From Aquipluma nitroreducens (GTDB lineage: Bacteria; Bacteroidota; Bacteroidia; Bacteroidales; Prolixibacteraceae), in NCBI RefSeq assembly GCF_009689585.1, contig NZ_AP018694.1, forward strand, positions 4,517,501-4,581,500: a stretch of DNA of 64,000 nucleotides, in the 5' to 3' direction. The notes beneath the pieces were generated by a model. It made no database searches, had not been told where the DNA came from, and was given only the letters and a program-made list of their open reading frames with translations. The first letter of the stretch is position 1. Every line of letters begins with the position of its first letter. This document shows positions 16,514-25,395 of this stretch, piece by piece. The position numbers and the translations under genes were made by a program.

Positions 16514-17467
16514 ATGAAAAAAATTACATCTTATCTCTTTGCCCTTTTGGTAATTACTTCGCTTTCTTCGGTGAAAGTGGTTGGCCAGGCCAAAGACGAT
16601 TTAAAAGGAAATATCAGTATTTCAGGGGCATTTGCGTTGTATCCGCTCACCGTAAAATGGGCCGAAGAGTTCAGGAAACTTCACCCCAATGTGAAGTTCG
16701 ATATTTCGGCAGGTGGCGCCGGAAAAGGAATGACCGATGCATTGGCGAAGATGGTCGATATCGGTTTAGTATCTCGCGAAATCAGTCCTGAGGAAGTAAA
16801 GAAAGGCGCGTTTGCTATTGCCGTAACCAAAGATGCGGTAGTCCCGACGGTGAGTGCTGCAAATCCAAACATTAAAGACATTCTGGCAAACGGTTTGGAT
16901 CACGATGCCGCAGTTAACGTGTTCATTACCGGAAAGGCGAAAACATGGGGTCAGGCTATCGGTACAAAAAGTGCAGTGCCAATACGGATTTACACCCGCT
17001 CCGATGCTTGTGGGGCAGGTGAAACCTGGGCCAAATATCTGGGAAAAAAACAGGAAGACCTTCTGGGGGTAGGTGTTTTTGGTGACCCCGGCTTAGCCCA
17101 GGCCGTTTCCAAAGACCCTTCAGGAATTGCCTACAACAACATAGGCTATGCCTACGACGCAAAGACCAAGAAACCAAATCCGGGGATCAAGGTGCTTCCG
17201 CTCGACATTAACAACAATGGGAAGATTGACCCGGATGAGAATTTTTACGACACGATGGATGCCATCGTCAACGCGATTGCTACAGGTAAATATCCTTCAC
17301 CACCGGCACGCGACCTGTATTTTGTGACTTCTGGAAAACCAGTAAAAAAGGAACTGGTTGAATTCATCAAATGGTCGCTCACCGAAGGGCAGAAATATGT
17401 TTTGGAAAGCGGTTATATTATTATTTCGAAGGAAAAACTTGATGCCGGATTAGAGAAAGTAAAATAA
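16514..17467 (+). CDS. pstS: PstS-like oxyanion-binding protein
   Basis: A 317-aa periplasmic binding protein with a signal peptide ending near KVVGQ. Family landmarks are GAFALYPLTVKWAEEF, ISAGGAGKGMTDALA and DIGLVSREIS. The second ligand loop reads YTRSDACGAGETWAKYL, where canonical PstS has an Arg-x3-SerGlyThr loop. The Ser-Gly-Thr is absent and a Cys is present. This ATG is used because the in-frame start at 16346 lies inside the porin gene. Annotation pipelines would call it PstS, but ligand identity is open: the neighbours are sulfur genes and no phoU or Pho regulator is present. Confidence 0.8.
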   Translation: MKKITSYLFALLVITSLSSVKVVGQAKDDLKGNISISGAFALYPLTVKWAEEFRKLHPNVKFDISAGGAGKGMTDALAKMVDIGLVSREISPEEVKKGAFAIAVTKDAVVPTVSAANPNIKDILANGLDHDAAVNVFITGKAKTWGQAIGTKSAVPIRIYTRSDACGAGETWAKYLGKKQEDLLGVGVFGDPGLAQAVSKDPSGIAYNNIGYAYDAKTKKPNPGIKVLPLDINNNGKIDPDENFYDTMDAIVNAIATGKYPSPPARDLYFVTSGKPVKKELVEFIKWSLTEGQKYVLESGYIIISKEKLDAGLEKVK

Positions 17468-17491
17468 AGGGAGACACAAATATTAATTTGA

Positions 17492-17547
17492 CTTGCTGGC
17501 TTTTCGCAGCAAATCGGAACCTGACAGGATGAAAAGCCTGCCGGGTT
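17492..17547 (+). promoter_or_regulatory. Tandem hairpins between pstS- and pstC-like genes
   Basis: TTGCTG/CAGCAA (about 17493-17512) and then AACCTGACAGG (17518-17528) with CCTGCCGGGTT (17537-17547), an 11-bp stem with one mismatch, followed by a TTTT. This pattern often makes the binding protein more abundant than the permeases by partial termination or 3' protection. Confidence 0.5.
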
Positions 17548-17585
17548 TAGGTTTTAAAAGAGGTTGGCCATTTAAATCAAGATTT

Positions 17586-18497
17586 ATGGATAAAATACGA
17601 TACAACAAATACCGCCAAACAAGGGAATTTCTGATACGGCACAGCATGCTTTTCCTGACACTGATCTCTTTGTCGTTTGCAGTGATCATCGGCATCAGCC
17701 TGTATTATAAATCGGTCCCGATTTTAGATCAGCAGTCCTTATGGACTCTTTTAACGGGCGAAAGCTGGAAGCCGCTAAAAGGTGAATTTGGTTTTTACCC
17801 TTTCATCATGGGAACTTTGTGGGTGACAGGCATCGCGATCATTATTTCGTTGCCCCTTTGCCTGTTGGCTGCCATTTACCTTTCGGAATATGCCCATCCG
17901 TATGTAAAAAAGATCGTTTTCCCGATGATTGATGTACTCGCCGGAATACCGCCGGTAGTTTATGGCGTTTGGGGGATTTTGGTCGTGGTTCCCTTTATTT
18001 CGACTTCCCTGGCTCCTCATTTTGTCGAGTTCTCGACCGGATATAGCATTTTGGCCGGAGGAATTGTACTGGCTATCATGATCATCCCACTGATGATTTC
18101 GGTTTTTATTGAAATCTTCGATGCGTTGCCCGGCGGACTGCGCGAAGCTTCGCTTTCGTTGGGCGCTACCACCTGGCAAACCATTAAAAAAGTGGTACTT
18201 CGTAAATCGTTTCCGGGATTGGCTGCCGCCGTGGTTTTAGCCATTTCGCGTGCTTTTGGCGAAACCATAGCGGTTCTGATGGTTTGCGGAAACGTTTCGG
18301 AAGTACCCCACTCGGTATTCGATCCGGCCTACCCACTGCCTGCACTCATTGCCAACAATTACGGGGAAATGATGTCGATACCGATGTACGACGCGGCATT
18401 GATGCTCTCGGCATTGCTTTTATTTGTCATCATCCTGGCATTCAACGCCATTTCACGACTAGTTTTAATCCGAATAGAAAGGAACTTCGCTTTATGA
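17586..18497 (+). CDS. pstC: PstC-like ABC transporter permease
   Basis: A 303-aa inner-membrane permease with six predicted membrane spans. The start MDKIRYNKYRQTREF is preferred over an upstream ATG at 17493 that would overlap the hairpins. Typical motifs: PIMGTL-like PFIMGTLWVTGIAIIIS, DVLAGIPPVVYGVWG, the EAA loop LREASLSLGATTWQTI, and SRAFGETIAVLMVCGN. It overlaps the next gene by ATGA. It forms the channel with the PstA-like protein. Confidence 0.9.
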   Translation: MDKIRYNKYRQTREFLIRHSMLFLTLISLSFAVIIGISLYYKSVPILDQQSLWTLLTGESWKPLKGEFGFYPFIMGTLWVTGIAIIISLPLCLLAAIYLSEYAHPYVKKIVFPMIDVLAGIPPVVYGVWGILVVVPFISTSLAPHFVEFSTGYSILAGGIVLAIMIIPLMISVFIEIFDALPGGLREASLSLGATTWQTIKKVVLRKSFPGLAAAVVLAISRAFGETIAVLMVCGNVSEVPHSVFDPAYPLPALIANNYGEMMSIPMYDAALMLSALLLFVIILAFNAISRLVLIRIERNFAL

Positions 18498-19348
18498 AAC
18501 ATGTACGAATAAAAAGAATAGAAGAAAAGATTTTCAAAGCACTTATGATAGCGGCAACGCTGGTCATTGTGATCTCGCTGTTCATGATTATTGTCGCCAT
18601 CGTTAAAAGAGGATTGCCAGCCATGAGCTGGGACATGGTCTCGAAAATACCAGGCGGGGGATTTTACATCGGCAAGGAAGGCGGTTTGCTCAACGCTATA
18701 GTTGGGTCGTTGTATATTGTTATCGGTTCTATTTCGCTTGGACTTAGCTTTAGCTTGCCGATTGTTTTATACATCAACCTTTACCTTCCTGAAAAGTCGC
18801 GGTTGGCGCAGTTTACACGCCTGTCGTTCGATGTTTTGTTCGGGATTCCATCCATCGTTTATGGCGCTTTTGGCTTTACCCTGATGGTTTATTTGGGTTT
18901 GCGGTCGTCGTTACTTGCAGGTATCCTCACGGTAACCATCCTGATTATTCCGATTCTGATTCGCTCCATTGACGAGGTACTGCGGCGTGTCCCCAAAGAA
19001 ATGAAAGATGCGGCACTTTCGCTGGGCGCCACCCGTTCCGAAATGATCAAACCCATTTTGCGGCAGGTTGCCCCCGGAATAGTCACTGCCGTGCTTCTTT
19101 CAGTTGGCCGCGGCATTGGAGATGCAGCTTCAGTGCTGTTTACCGCCGGATATACCGACAGTATTCCAACTTCCCTCTCTCAACCGGTGGCTACTTTGCC
19201 GCTGGCTATCTTTTTCCAACTCAGCAGTCCGATAGCTGAAGTTCAGGACAGGGCTTATGCAGCCGCACTTATCCTGACCTTTATTGTTCTGCTGCTGAGT
19301 GTTGCCGCACGTTTTTACAGTCGTAAATTTTCAAAAAACAAGATATGA
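18494..19348 (+). CDS. pstA: PstA-like ABC transporter permease
   Basis: A 284-aa permease. The ATG at 18494 overlaps the pstC stop as ATGA; an in-frame upstream start would run through pstC and is rejected. Motifs: GSLYIVIGSISLGLSFSLPI, FGIPSIVYGAFGF, the EAA loop MKDAALSLGATRSEMI, and SVGRGIGDAASVLFTAG. The C terminus ends in a basic tail. It also overlaps the ATPase gene by ATGA, so the three genes are translationally coupled. Confidence 0.9.
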   Translation: MKHVRIKRIEEKIFKALMIAATLVIVISLFMIIVAIVKRGLPAMSWDMVSKIPGGGFYIGKEGGLLNAIVGSLYIVIGSISLGLSFSLPIVLYINLYLPEKSRLAQFTRLSFDVLFGIPSIVYGAFGFTLMVYLGLRSSLLAGILTVTILIIPILIRSIDEVLRRVPKEMKDAALSLGATRSEMIKPILRQVAPGIVTAVLLSVGRGIGDAASVLFTAGYTDSIPTSLSQPVATLPLAIFFQLSSPIAEVQDRAYAAALILTFIVLLLSVAARFYSRKFSKNKI

Positions 19349-20211
19349 TACAGAATTTGCTTCGGGTTGAAAAATTCGTTGATTCACCCACCGAAAAAAT
19401 GAAGGTCAAGAGAGAAACACAGGATAAGGCAGATGGTGATTTAATTTTGAAAGCCCACAAACCACATATCAGTGTCCGTAACCTGAATGTTTATCTGACC
19501 AAAAACCACATCCTGAAAAATGTCAATCTGGATATTCCTGATAAGGCAATTACTTGTATCATCGGGCCTTCAGGGTGTGGAAAAACCACTTTGCTAAAGA
19601 CCTTTAACCGTCTGCTGCAAAACTCGCTGGACGTAAGGATTGAAGGCGATGTGCTGGTTGACGGCGAAAACATTCACGGGAAAGGCGTGGAGGTTGAAAA
19701 CATCCGGAAGAAAATGGGATTACTGTCTCAACGGCCATGCCCGCTACCGATGTCAATCTTCGATAATATTGCCTATGGTCCTCGCATTCATGGGATCAGG
19801 AGAAAGAAAACGCTAAATATCATGGTCGAAAAATACCTGAAAGAGGCCGGGTTGTGGGACGAGGTGAAAGACAGGTTAAAATCACCGGCAACCAGTTTGT
19901 CGATTGGGCAACAGCAGCGGCTTTGCATGGCGCGTGGGTTGGCCGTTAAACCCGAGATTATCCTGGGCGACGAAGCAACTTCGGCACTCGATCCGATTTC
20001 GAGCAAAAAAATTGAAGAATTATTCGTAAAACTGAAAGATCAGTATTCAATAGTACTGGTTACTCATACACTTCGGCAGGCAAGGCGAATAGCCGACTAC
20101 GTAATATTTATGTACCTGGGCGAGGTAATTGAGGCAGGACCGGCGGCCGAATTCTTCAGCAATCCGAAAGAGAAATTGACGAAGGAATACCTGGACGGGT
20201 ATTTTAGCTAA
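19345..20211 (+). CDS. pstB: PstB-like ABC transporter ATPase
   Basis: A 288-aa ATPase with Walker A GPSGCGKTT, Q-loop LLSQRPCPLPMSIFDN (canonical PstB has FQKPNPFPMSIYDN), signature LSIGQQQR, Walker B IILGDEATSALDP and switch His in VTHTLRQARR. The Walker B start GDEA and the Q-loop Cys depart from ordinary PstB, which supports a paralogous subfamily. There is an N-terminal extension of about 40 residues before the ABC domain. No phoU follows. Confidence 0.88.
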   Translation: MIQNLLRVEKFVDSPTEKMKVKRETQDKADGDLILKAHKPHISVRNLNVYLTKNHILKNVNLDIPDKAITCIIGPSGCGKTTLLKTFNRLLQNSLDVRIEGDVLVDGENIHGKGVEVENIRKKMGLLSQRPCPLPMSIFDNIAYGPRIHGIRRKKTLNIMVEKYLKEAGLWDEVKDRLKSPATSLSIGQQQRLCMARGLAVKPEIILGDEATSALDPISSKKIEELFVKLKDQYSIVLVTHTLRQARRIADYVIFMYLGEVIEAGPAAEFFSNPKEKLTKEYLDGYFS

Positions 20212-20319
20212 GAAATACACCTTGTTCCTTGAACAGAACTATAATTTCACAAATTGCCAACATGCTTAAACAATAAAAAGTAACAGCTAAAAAGGTGATT
20301 TACACGAAGGCTATTTACA

Positions 20320-20525
20320 CTAATTTTCATTTGCTTGAATTGCTGGGCATGAGACACTACCATAAAAACAGAAAACACAACAATCGCCTTCAAGAGGTTT
20401 AAAAATATTTTACAATTCTCACATTCGTAAAAGAACTGGCACGAATCTTCTGGCATCTTTTCTTCTTTTGAAAAGCCGCAGGTCGGAAAGGTAATAGTTG
20501 AATTAAAGTTAAATACCTTTTGCAT
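20320..20525 (-). pseudogene. Frameshifted GDCCVxC-domain protein
   Basis: Reading from ATG at 20525 gives MQKVFNFNSTITFPTCGFSK, then SCQFFYECENCK. The frame then runs on into an unrelated hydrophobic sequence. Shifting by one base at a run of five Ts (minus strand, near 20406-20410) restores PLEGDCCVFCFYGSVSCPAI and a stop at 20320. This is the GDCCVxC family, small Cys-rich proteins (some selenoproteins) often found with metal-transport genes. With one extra T it would be a complete 68-aa protein. The break could be a true mutation, a sequencing error in the homopolymer, or programmed slippage. The flanks (20212-20319, 20526-20561) show nothing else. Confidence 0.75.
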
Positions 20526-20561
20526 ATTTACATAATTTGTGGTCCAAAAGAATGCATTGCT

Positions 20562-22268
20562 TTAAAAGCGAATAACTTTTCTCACCAGAACCCGGTTTTG
20601 ATCGATGAAGCTGATGGTGTAGATTCCTGATTTTAGACTGCTTGTATTCAGAGTAGCTGGAAACCCTGAAATTTTCTCCTGAATGCAGAGTTGTCCCAAA
20701 TCGTTTCTAATTTCAATTATTACTGGATTTCTGTCAACATCAGCAGCTTCAATCGTTAAATGATCAGTCATTGGGTTCGGATAAATCCGAATCAGAGGAT
20801 CGTCAATAAGCGTATTCAGTCCTGTTGGAATCCCTGTTACCAGAAATTGCCCCATCATACCATCATCTTCGTGCGACAACATGTGACAATGAAACATGTA
20901 GGGTATTTCCGGATCTAAAAAATCATCTAATTTCATAATCAACCTTACAGATTGCATGGCGGGCACCAAAACGACATCTTTACGACCTTGTCTTGAACGA
21001 TCAGGTGCAGCGCCTCCAATGTCGGAGATGAAAAACTGGAGTCCATGAATATGAAACGGGTGGGCGATAGCTGTCTGATTGGATATTTGCCAGATTTCGG
21101 TGGCTCCAAGTTTGGCAGAAAAGTCAATTCGATCCATTGAAAATGATTGGCCATTGATTAGAAACGGGCCACTCAGATTACCCATACCCATGCCGCTTGT
21201 TGATAGGGTAATGATTCGTGTTACAGATGATTTAGACGGATCGGGCTTTTTGTTTGAAATCAAATTTGAAGGTATTGTGGAAATCGCTTGAGTGGTTGGG
21301 GCGGTGACGGATAACCGGATTAATTTAAAATCTTTACCATTCAGTATATTAGCAGAATACCCGTCAATACTACCCACGCCCATACTTCCGGGAACAGCAG
21401 CACCATAAATACCGTTAGGTAACTCCGAACCAAAAGAAAACAGGTCCAGGCTCTGATCTTTCAATCCTGAAAGGTTGACCAGCAACTCTGCCCTTTCGCC
21501 GGGAGCTAACATTAATCGGGTTAGAGCAACCGGGGCATCCAACAGGCCGCCATCAGAAGCGATTTGATAAAATAGCTGATTTCCCTGAAAACCTATATTA
21601 TAGACACGATTTGTTGAGCCGTTCAATACCCTGAAGCGGATAATTTGAGCAGGTACTTTTAAAATCGGGTCGATAGTGCCGTTAATTAGTAAGGTGTGGT
21701 CGTCGGCAGAATTGACGACAAACTGACGGTTTGTATCAAAGGCTCTGGACTGTATAACAATAGGGAAGTCATCTATTCCATAATTCCGTGGCAAGTTAAG
21801 AGTCGATTCCTGATTATCTCTTACAATAATCATTCCGGCAGCTCCTTTGGTTACCTGTTCAGCTGTTTTTCCATGAAGATGGGGATGATACCAATACGTC
21901 GATGCCTGATCCAATACTTTTATCCGGGGCGACCATACCGTATGTGCCTGAATTACATTGTGCGGACTTCCATCTAACCTGGCCGGTACGTGTAACCCGT
22001 GCCAGTGCATGGTTGTGGACTCATCGAGGTCGTTATATACCGATAATTGAATTGAGTCGCCCTGATTAAGTATGACCGTTGGGCCCAGAAAGTTGCCGTT
22101 TATGCCTATCGTGGCTGTCGGACCTCCAGCCTGAAATTGCATTGAACCGTATTGTACATGCAAATTAACCTGTTTCCCTTCAAGAATTGGAGGGATAAAC
22201 AATGGATTCTGGCAATTACCTGAAAAAAAGATTACGACTAATACCAAGGTAGAGAAGGCGTGTTTCAT
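20562..22268 (-). CDS. Multicopper oxidase with T9SS sorting domain
   Basis: A secreted CotA/bilirubin-oxidase-type laccase of about 568 aa. The start MKHAFSTLVLVVIFF gives a clean signal peptide; an in-frame upstream start adds 34 residues with no signal. All four copper motifs are present: HWHGLHVP, YWYHPHLHGK, HPFHIHGLQ and the type-1 site FHCHMLSHEDDGMM. The last ~80 residues (IRIYPNPMTDHLTI to RKVIRF) form a type A T9SS sorting domain, so it should be exported through type IX secretion. It likely oxidises Cu(I) outside the inner membrane. It heads the minus-strand metal region. Confidence 0.92.
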   Translation of the reverse strand: MKHAFSTLVLVVIFFSGNCQNPLFIPPILEGKQVNLHVQYGSMQFQAGGPTATIGINGNFLGPTVILNQGDSIQLSVYNDLDESTTMHWHGLHVPARLDGSPHNVIQAHTVWSPRIKVLDQASTYWYHPHLHGKTAEQVTKGAAGMIIVRDNQESTLNLPRNYGIDDFPIVIQSRAFDTNRQFVVNSADDHTLLINGTIDPILKVPAQIIRFRVLNGSTNRVYNIGFQGNQLFYQIASDGGLLDAPVALTRLMLAPGERAELLVNLSGLKDQSLDLFSFGSELPNGIYGAAVPGSMGVGSIDGYSANILNGKDFKLIRLSVTAPTTQAISTIPSNLISNKKPDPSKSSVTRIITLSTSGMGMGNLSGPFLINGQSFSMDRIDFSAKLGATEIWQISNQTAIAHPFHIHGLQFFISDIGGAAPDRSRQGRKDVVLVPAMQSVRLIMKLDDFLDPEIPYMFHCHMLSHEDDGMMGQFLVTGIPTGLNTLIDDPLIRIYPNPMTDHLTIEAADVDRNPVIIEIRNDLGQLCIQEKISGFPATLNTSSLKSGIYTISFIDQNRVLVRKVIRF

Positions 22269-22389
22269 TATTTTTTTACAGTATAACAAGCTGATGATTG
22301 AAAAGTTAATTTCCAAGATTGGCATAACAGAACCCTTGTGGATAAAAGAATGAATCGGAAAGGATTTCATCCAAATAAAACTAAAAACA

Positions 22390-22424
22390 AACTGATCCGA
22401 TGATTTTATTTCATCAGATCAGTT
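22390..22424 (-). terminator. Hairpin after the HMA gene at 22446
   Basis: AACTGATCCGATGA pairs with TCATCAGATCAGTT (13 of 14) around TTTTATTT. A closely similar hairpin follows the CusB gene (33477-33511). T-runs are short, so termination strength is uncertain. Confidence 0.5.
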
Positions 22425-22445
22425 ACACAATATGAACTCAATTTA

Positions 22446-22826
22446 TTATTTGTGTTCATATTTCATTGGTTTCATAGGAGCCTTGAGTACGGCACGGTCG
22501 TATTTACAACATGCAGGAAGTCCATTATAGGCTTCATCAGTTGCTTTTACGGCATCAGTGTCGTGACCAACTTTGGCAATTGCTTCCTGCACAATTTGCA
22601 AACTGGTTTTTGCATCATTGAGTGTTACTTCAATTTCCTTGGTTTCTTTGTTCCAGTCAGCTTTTGAAACACCCTCTAAAGAAAGGGCAGCCATCTCAAT
22701 GCGCTTTTCGCACATCTCACATTTTCCGTTTACCAAGAATTTTTCAGCCTTGATTTTTGCAAATACACTTCCGGTACCCATCATCATCAGGATAGCCAGC
22801 ATAGCTACTTTTGTTTTCATTTTCAT
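22446..22826 (-). CDS. Secreted heavy-metal-associated (HMA) domain protein
   Basis: About 126 aa. A signal peptide (ends about GSVFAK) is followed by an HMA fold with metal-binding Cys pair GKCEMCEKRIE, and a tail GHDTDAVKATDEAYNGLPACCKY that ends in a Cys-Cys. The start is an ATG near 22826 or 22820; the frame is open to a TTG just upstream. Very similar to the protein at 30012-30386. Probably a periplasmic copper carrier. It lies just upstream, on the minus strand, of the multicopper oxidase and downstream of copZ. Confidence 0.85.
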   Translation of the reverse strand: MKMKTKVAMLAILMMMGTGSVFAKIKAEKFLVNGKCEMCEKRIEMAALSLEGVSKADWNKETKEIEVTLNDAKTSLQIVQEAIAKVGHDTDAVKATDEAYNGLPACCKYDRAVLKAPMKPMKYEHK

Positions 22827-22856
22827 CAATTTTAAAGTTAAACTTTCATTTATTCA

Positions 22857-23069
22857 CTAGCTCATCAAATCAGCCTTATAACCGGCACTTTTCAATGTTT
22901 CAATAATTACTTCAGGATCAAGTCCCGTAGATTCAACAGTTAATACTTTCAATGGATTTGAAGTATTGACACTCCATTTGACAATTCCTTTTACCTGATT
23001 CAGGTGAGGGGTTACGGTGGCAATACATCCGCCACAATTTACATTGGTCTTAAATTTTAACGTTTCCAT
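22857..23069 (-). CDS. CopZ-like copper chaperone
   Basis: A 70-aa cytoplasmic HMA protein without a signal peptide. The metal site is in VNCGGCIATV (CGGC), replacing the usual CxxC with small glycine spacers. Single-domain length and the position 17 bp after copA fit a chaperone handing Cu(I) to the ATPase. No Cys-Cys tail, unlike the secreted HMA proteins nearby. Confidence 0.88.
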   Translation of the reverse strand: METLKFKTNVNCGGCIATVTPHLNQVKGIVKWSVNTSNPLKVLTVESTGLDPEVIIETLKSAGYKADLMS

Positions 23070-23086
23070 TTTTAGTCGTTTAATGA

Positions 23087-25312
23087 TTAATAATCAAGTT
23101 TTTTGAATTTCAGTCGTAAACTGTTGCTTACTACCGATACCGAACTTAATGCCATGGCAGCTCCGGCAATCATTGGGTTGAGCATGAAACCCCAGATGGG
23201 GAATAATATTCCGGCAGCAACAGGAATGCCAATCAGGTTGTAAATGAAAGCCCAGAACAAATTCTGATGAATGGTATTGACAGTCAATTTCGATAGCCTG
23301 ATTGATTTTGAGATAAGCTGAAGATCGGAAGAAATGATGGTCATTTTGGCTACATCCATTGCAATATCGGAACCTTTTCCCATGGCGATGCTCACGTCAG
23401 CCTGAGCCAGAGCGTGCGAATCGTTAATTCCATCGCCAACCATTGCCACCACTTTTCCCTGATTTTGCAATTCTTTAATAAAATCAGCTTTGTCAGATGG
23501 CATCACTTCAGCTTTAAAGTTCTTCAGACCGACTTTTTGTGCCACAGCTTTCGCGGTATGTAAATTGTCACCGGTGAGCATATACACTTCAATTCCCTGA
23601 TTTTGAAGGTCAGTAATGGCTTTTGCCGATTTCTCTTTTATTTTGTCGGCGATAGCAACCACAGCTAACAATTCCTTGTCGCGGGCAAAGGAAATCACTG
23701 TTTTTGCCTCACTCTGCCAGATTATAATTTGGTCAGAACTGTTTTTTGGAATATTTACCCGATAATCGGCCAGCAGTTTTTGATTGCCTACTAGATAAGC
23801 ATGTTCGCCGTAGTTGGCTACAACTCCTTTTCCGGTAATACTTTCGAATTTATCGGGAGCAATCCGTTTGTGTGAAGTGTTTTTCAAGGAAGCAGTGACA
23901 GCTTCAGCCAATGGATGTTCCGATTGCGATTCGATAGCATAAAGAATTTGTTCCAAATCTGTTTTTTCATCACCGGAAACATTCCATTCGATATCAGTTA
24001 CGGCCGGTTTACCTTCGGTAATGGTACCTGTTTTATCGAGAACTATGGCGTTCACTTTATGCGCCAGTTCAAGGCTTTCGGCATCTTTAATCAGGATTCC
24101 GTTTTCAGCGCCTTTGCCCATGCCAACCATAATGGCAGTGGGAGTTGCAAGTCCCAGGGCACATGGACAGGCAATTACCAGCACCGAAACCATCGCCAAC
24201 AAAGCTTGTGTAACAGCATTTTCGCCACCCAGAATCATCCATGTTGCAAAGGCTATTACAGCAATAGCCATGACTACAGGAACAAATATTCCGGCAATCT
24301 GATCGACCAGCTTTTGTACGGGAGGTTTGCTTCCCTGCGCCTGCTGAACCATTTTAATTATCTGTGCTAAAATGGTTTGGCCTCCCACCTTTTGAGCTAC
24401 GAAGGCAAAGCTTCCCTTCTGGTTTATCGTTCCGGCAAAAACCTGTCCGCCCTTTTCCTTTTCAACCGGAAGTGATTCGCCGGTAATGGTACTTTCGTCA
24501 ATGAAAGATGACCCTGAAATGATTTCACCATCCACCGGGATTTTTTCGCCGGGCTTAACCCGAATTTTATCACCAATAACGACCTGCGAAATAGGTATTT
24601 CCATTTCCTGGCCATTCTCCTGAATCAGATTGACTGTATTTGGTTGTAACCCAATCAGTTTTTTAATGGCTGAAGAAGTGTTTGATTTTGCCCGTTCTTC
24701 GAGTACCTTACCCAACAAAATGAAAGCAATTACCACCGCCGAAGCCTCAAAATACACATGGGCATGTTGTCCTTGTTCGTGCCAAAATTCAGGAAATAAT
24801 GTGCTGAATACGCTGAAAAGATAAGCGATACCAGTGCTTAAAGCCACCAAAGTATCCATGTTTGCCTTGCCGTGTTTGGCCTGATTAAAGGCATTGATGA
24901 AGAAGCTCCGGCCAAACCAGCCGATTACCGGCGTTGCCAGAATCAGCATGATCCAGTTGGCATACCGAATATCCATCAGGAACATGGCAATTACCACCAC
25001 CGGAAAGGCTAGAATAGTAGCCCAAAGCGTATTGGTTTTTAGCTTTTTGTAATGGACATTTTGCATTTCTTCCTGATGGTCATGGCCTTCTTCTTCAATC
25101 AGTAGGTCGTAACCAATGGACTGAATTGCTGATTTGAAGTTGCTGAGAGAAGCTTCTTGGGGCGTATATTCAACCCATGCAGTAGAATTTGCATAATTAA
25201 CAGAAGCGTCGAGCACACCCACTTGGGCTTTAAGCATACTTTCGACACTGATGGCGCATGATGCGCAGCTTAAGCCGGTAACCGGGAAGTTCTTTTTAAC
25301 TGAAGTTTCCAT
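23087..25312 (-). CDS. copA: Cu(+)-exporting P1B-type ATPase
   Basis: A 741-aa heavy-metal ATPase. One N-terminal HMA domain has GLSCASCA (Cys16, Cys19). The membrane metal site is CPC in [11 protein letters not shown], followed by the phosphorylated Asp in DKTGT. The TGES motif ([10 protein letters not shown]), hinge [14 protein letters not shown] and the HP dipeptide (SEHPLAEA) are all present. A short His-containing loop [10 protein letters not shown] lies after the first domain. It pumps Cu(I) or Ag(I) from the cytoplasm. It is transcribed before copZ and the secreted HMA gene. Confidence 0.95.
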   Translation of the reverse strand: METSVKKNFPVTGLSCASCAISVESMLKAQVGVLDASVNYANSTAWVEYTPQEASLSNFKSAIQSIGYDLLIEEEGHDHQEEMQNVHYKKLKTNTLWATILAFPVVVIAMFLMDIRYANWIMLILATPVIGWFGRSFFINAFNQAKHGKANMDTLVALSTGIAYLFSVFSTLFPEFWHEQGQHAHVYFEASAVVIAFILLGKVLEERAKSNTSSAIKKLIGLQPNTVNLIQENGQEMEIPISQVVIGDKIRVKPGEKIPVDGEIISGSSFIDESTITGESLPVEKEKGGQVFAGTINQKGSFAFVAQKVGGQTILAQIIKMVQQAQGSKPPVQKLVDQIAGIFVPVVMAIAVIAFATWMILGGENAVTQALLAMVSVLVIACPCALGLATPTAIMVGMGKGAENGILIKDAESLELAHKVNAIVLDKTGTITEGKPAVTDIEWNVSGDEKTDLEQILYAIESQSEHPLAEAVTASLKNTSHKRIAPDKFESITGKGVVANYGEHAYLVGNQKLLADYRVNIPKNSSDQIIIWQSEAKTVISFARDKELLAVVAIADKIKEKSAKAITDLQNQGIEVYMLTGDNLHTAKAVAQKVGLKNFKAEVMPSDKADFIKELQNQGKVVAMVGDGINDSHALAQADVSIAMGKGSDIAMDVAKMTIISSDLQLISKSIRLSKLTVNTIHQNLFWAFIYNLIGIPVAAGILFPIWGFMLNPMIAGAAMALSSVSVVSNSLRLKFKKLDY

Positions 25313-25395
25313 GTCTTTATTTTTTCATCAAAGATAAAGCCATGAAAATTAGTGCCTGTTACGATATTCCGGCAACTATTTATAAGATTTTCAGG

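Noticed and set aside
18284-18493. Upstream in-frame start of the PstA-like gene
   Set aside because: It overlaps the PstC-like gene by 200 bp and has no membrane-protein character; the ATGA overlap at 18494 is typical.
15349-20211. Plain phosphate uptake operon
   Set aside because: Kept as a family name only: the binding loop, Q-loop and missing phoU do not support a firm phosphate assignment.
20247-20525. A continuous 92-aa ORF on the minus strand
   Set aside because: Its second half is out of frame with the GDCCVxC protein. One base restores the conserved motif and a stop at 20320, so the longer reading is not a real protein.
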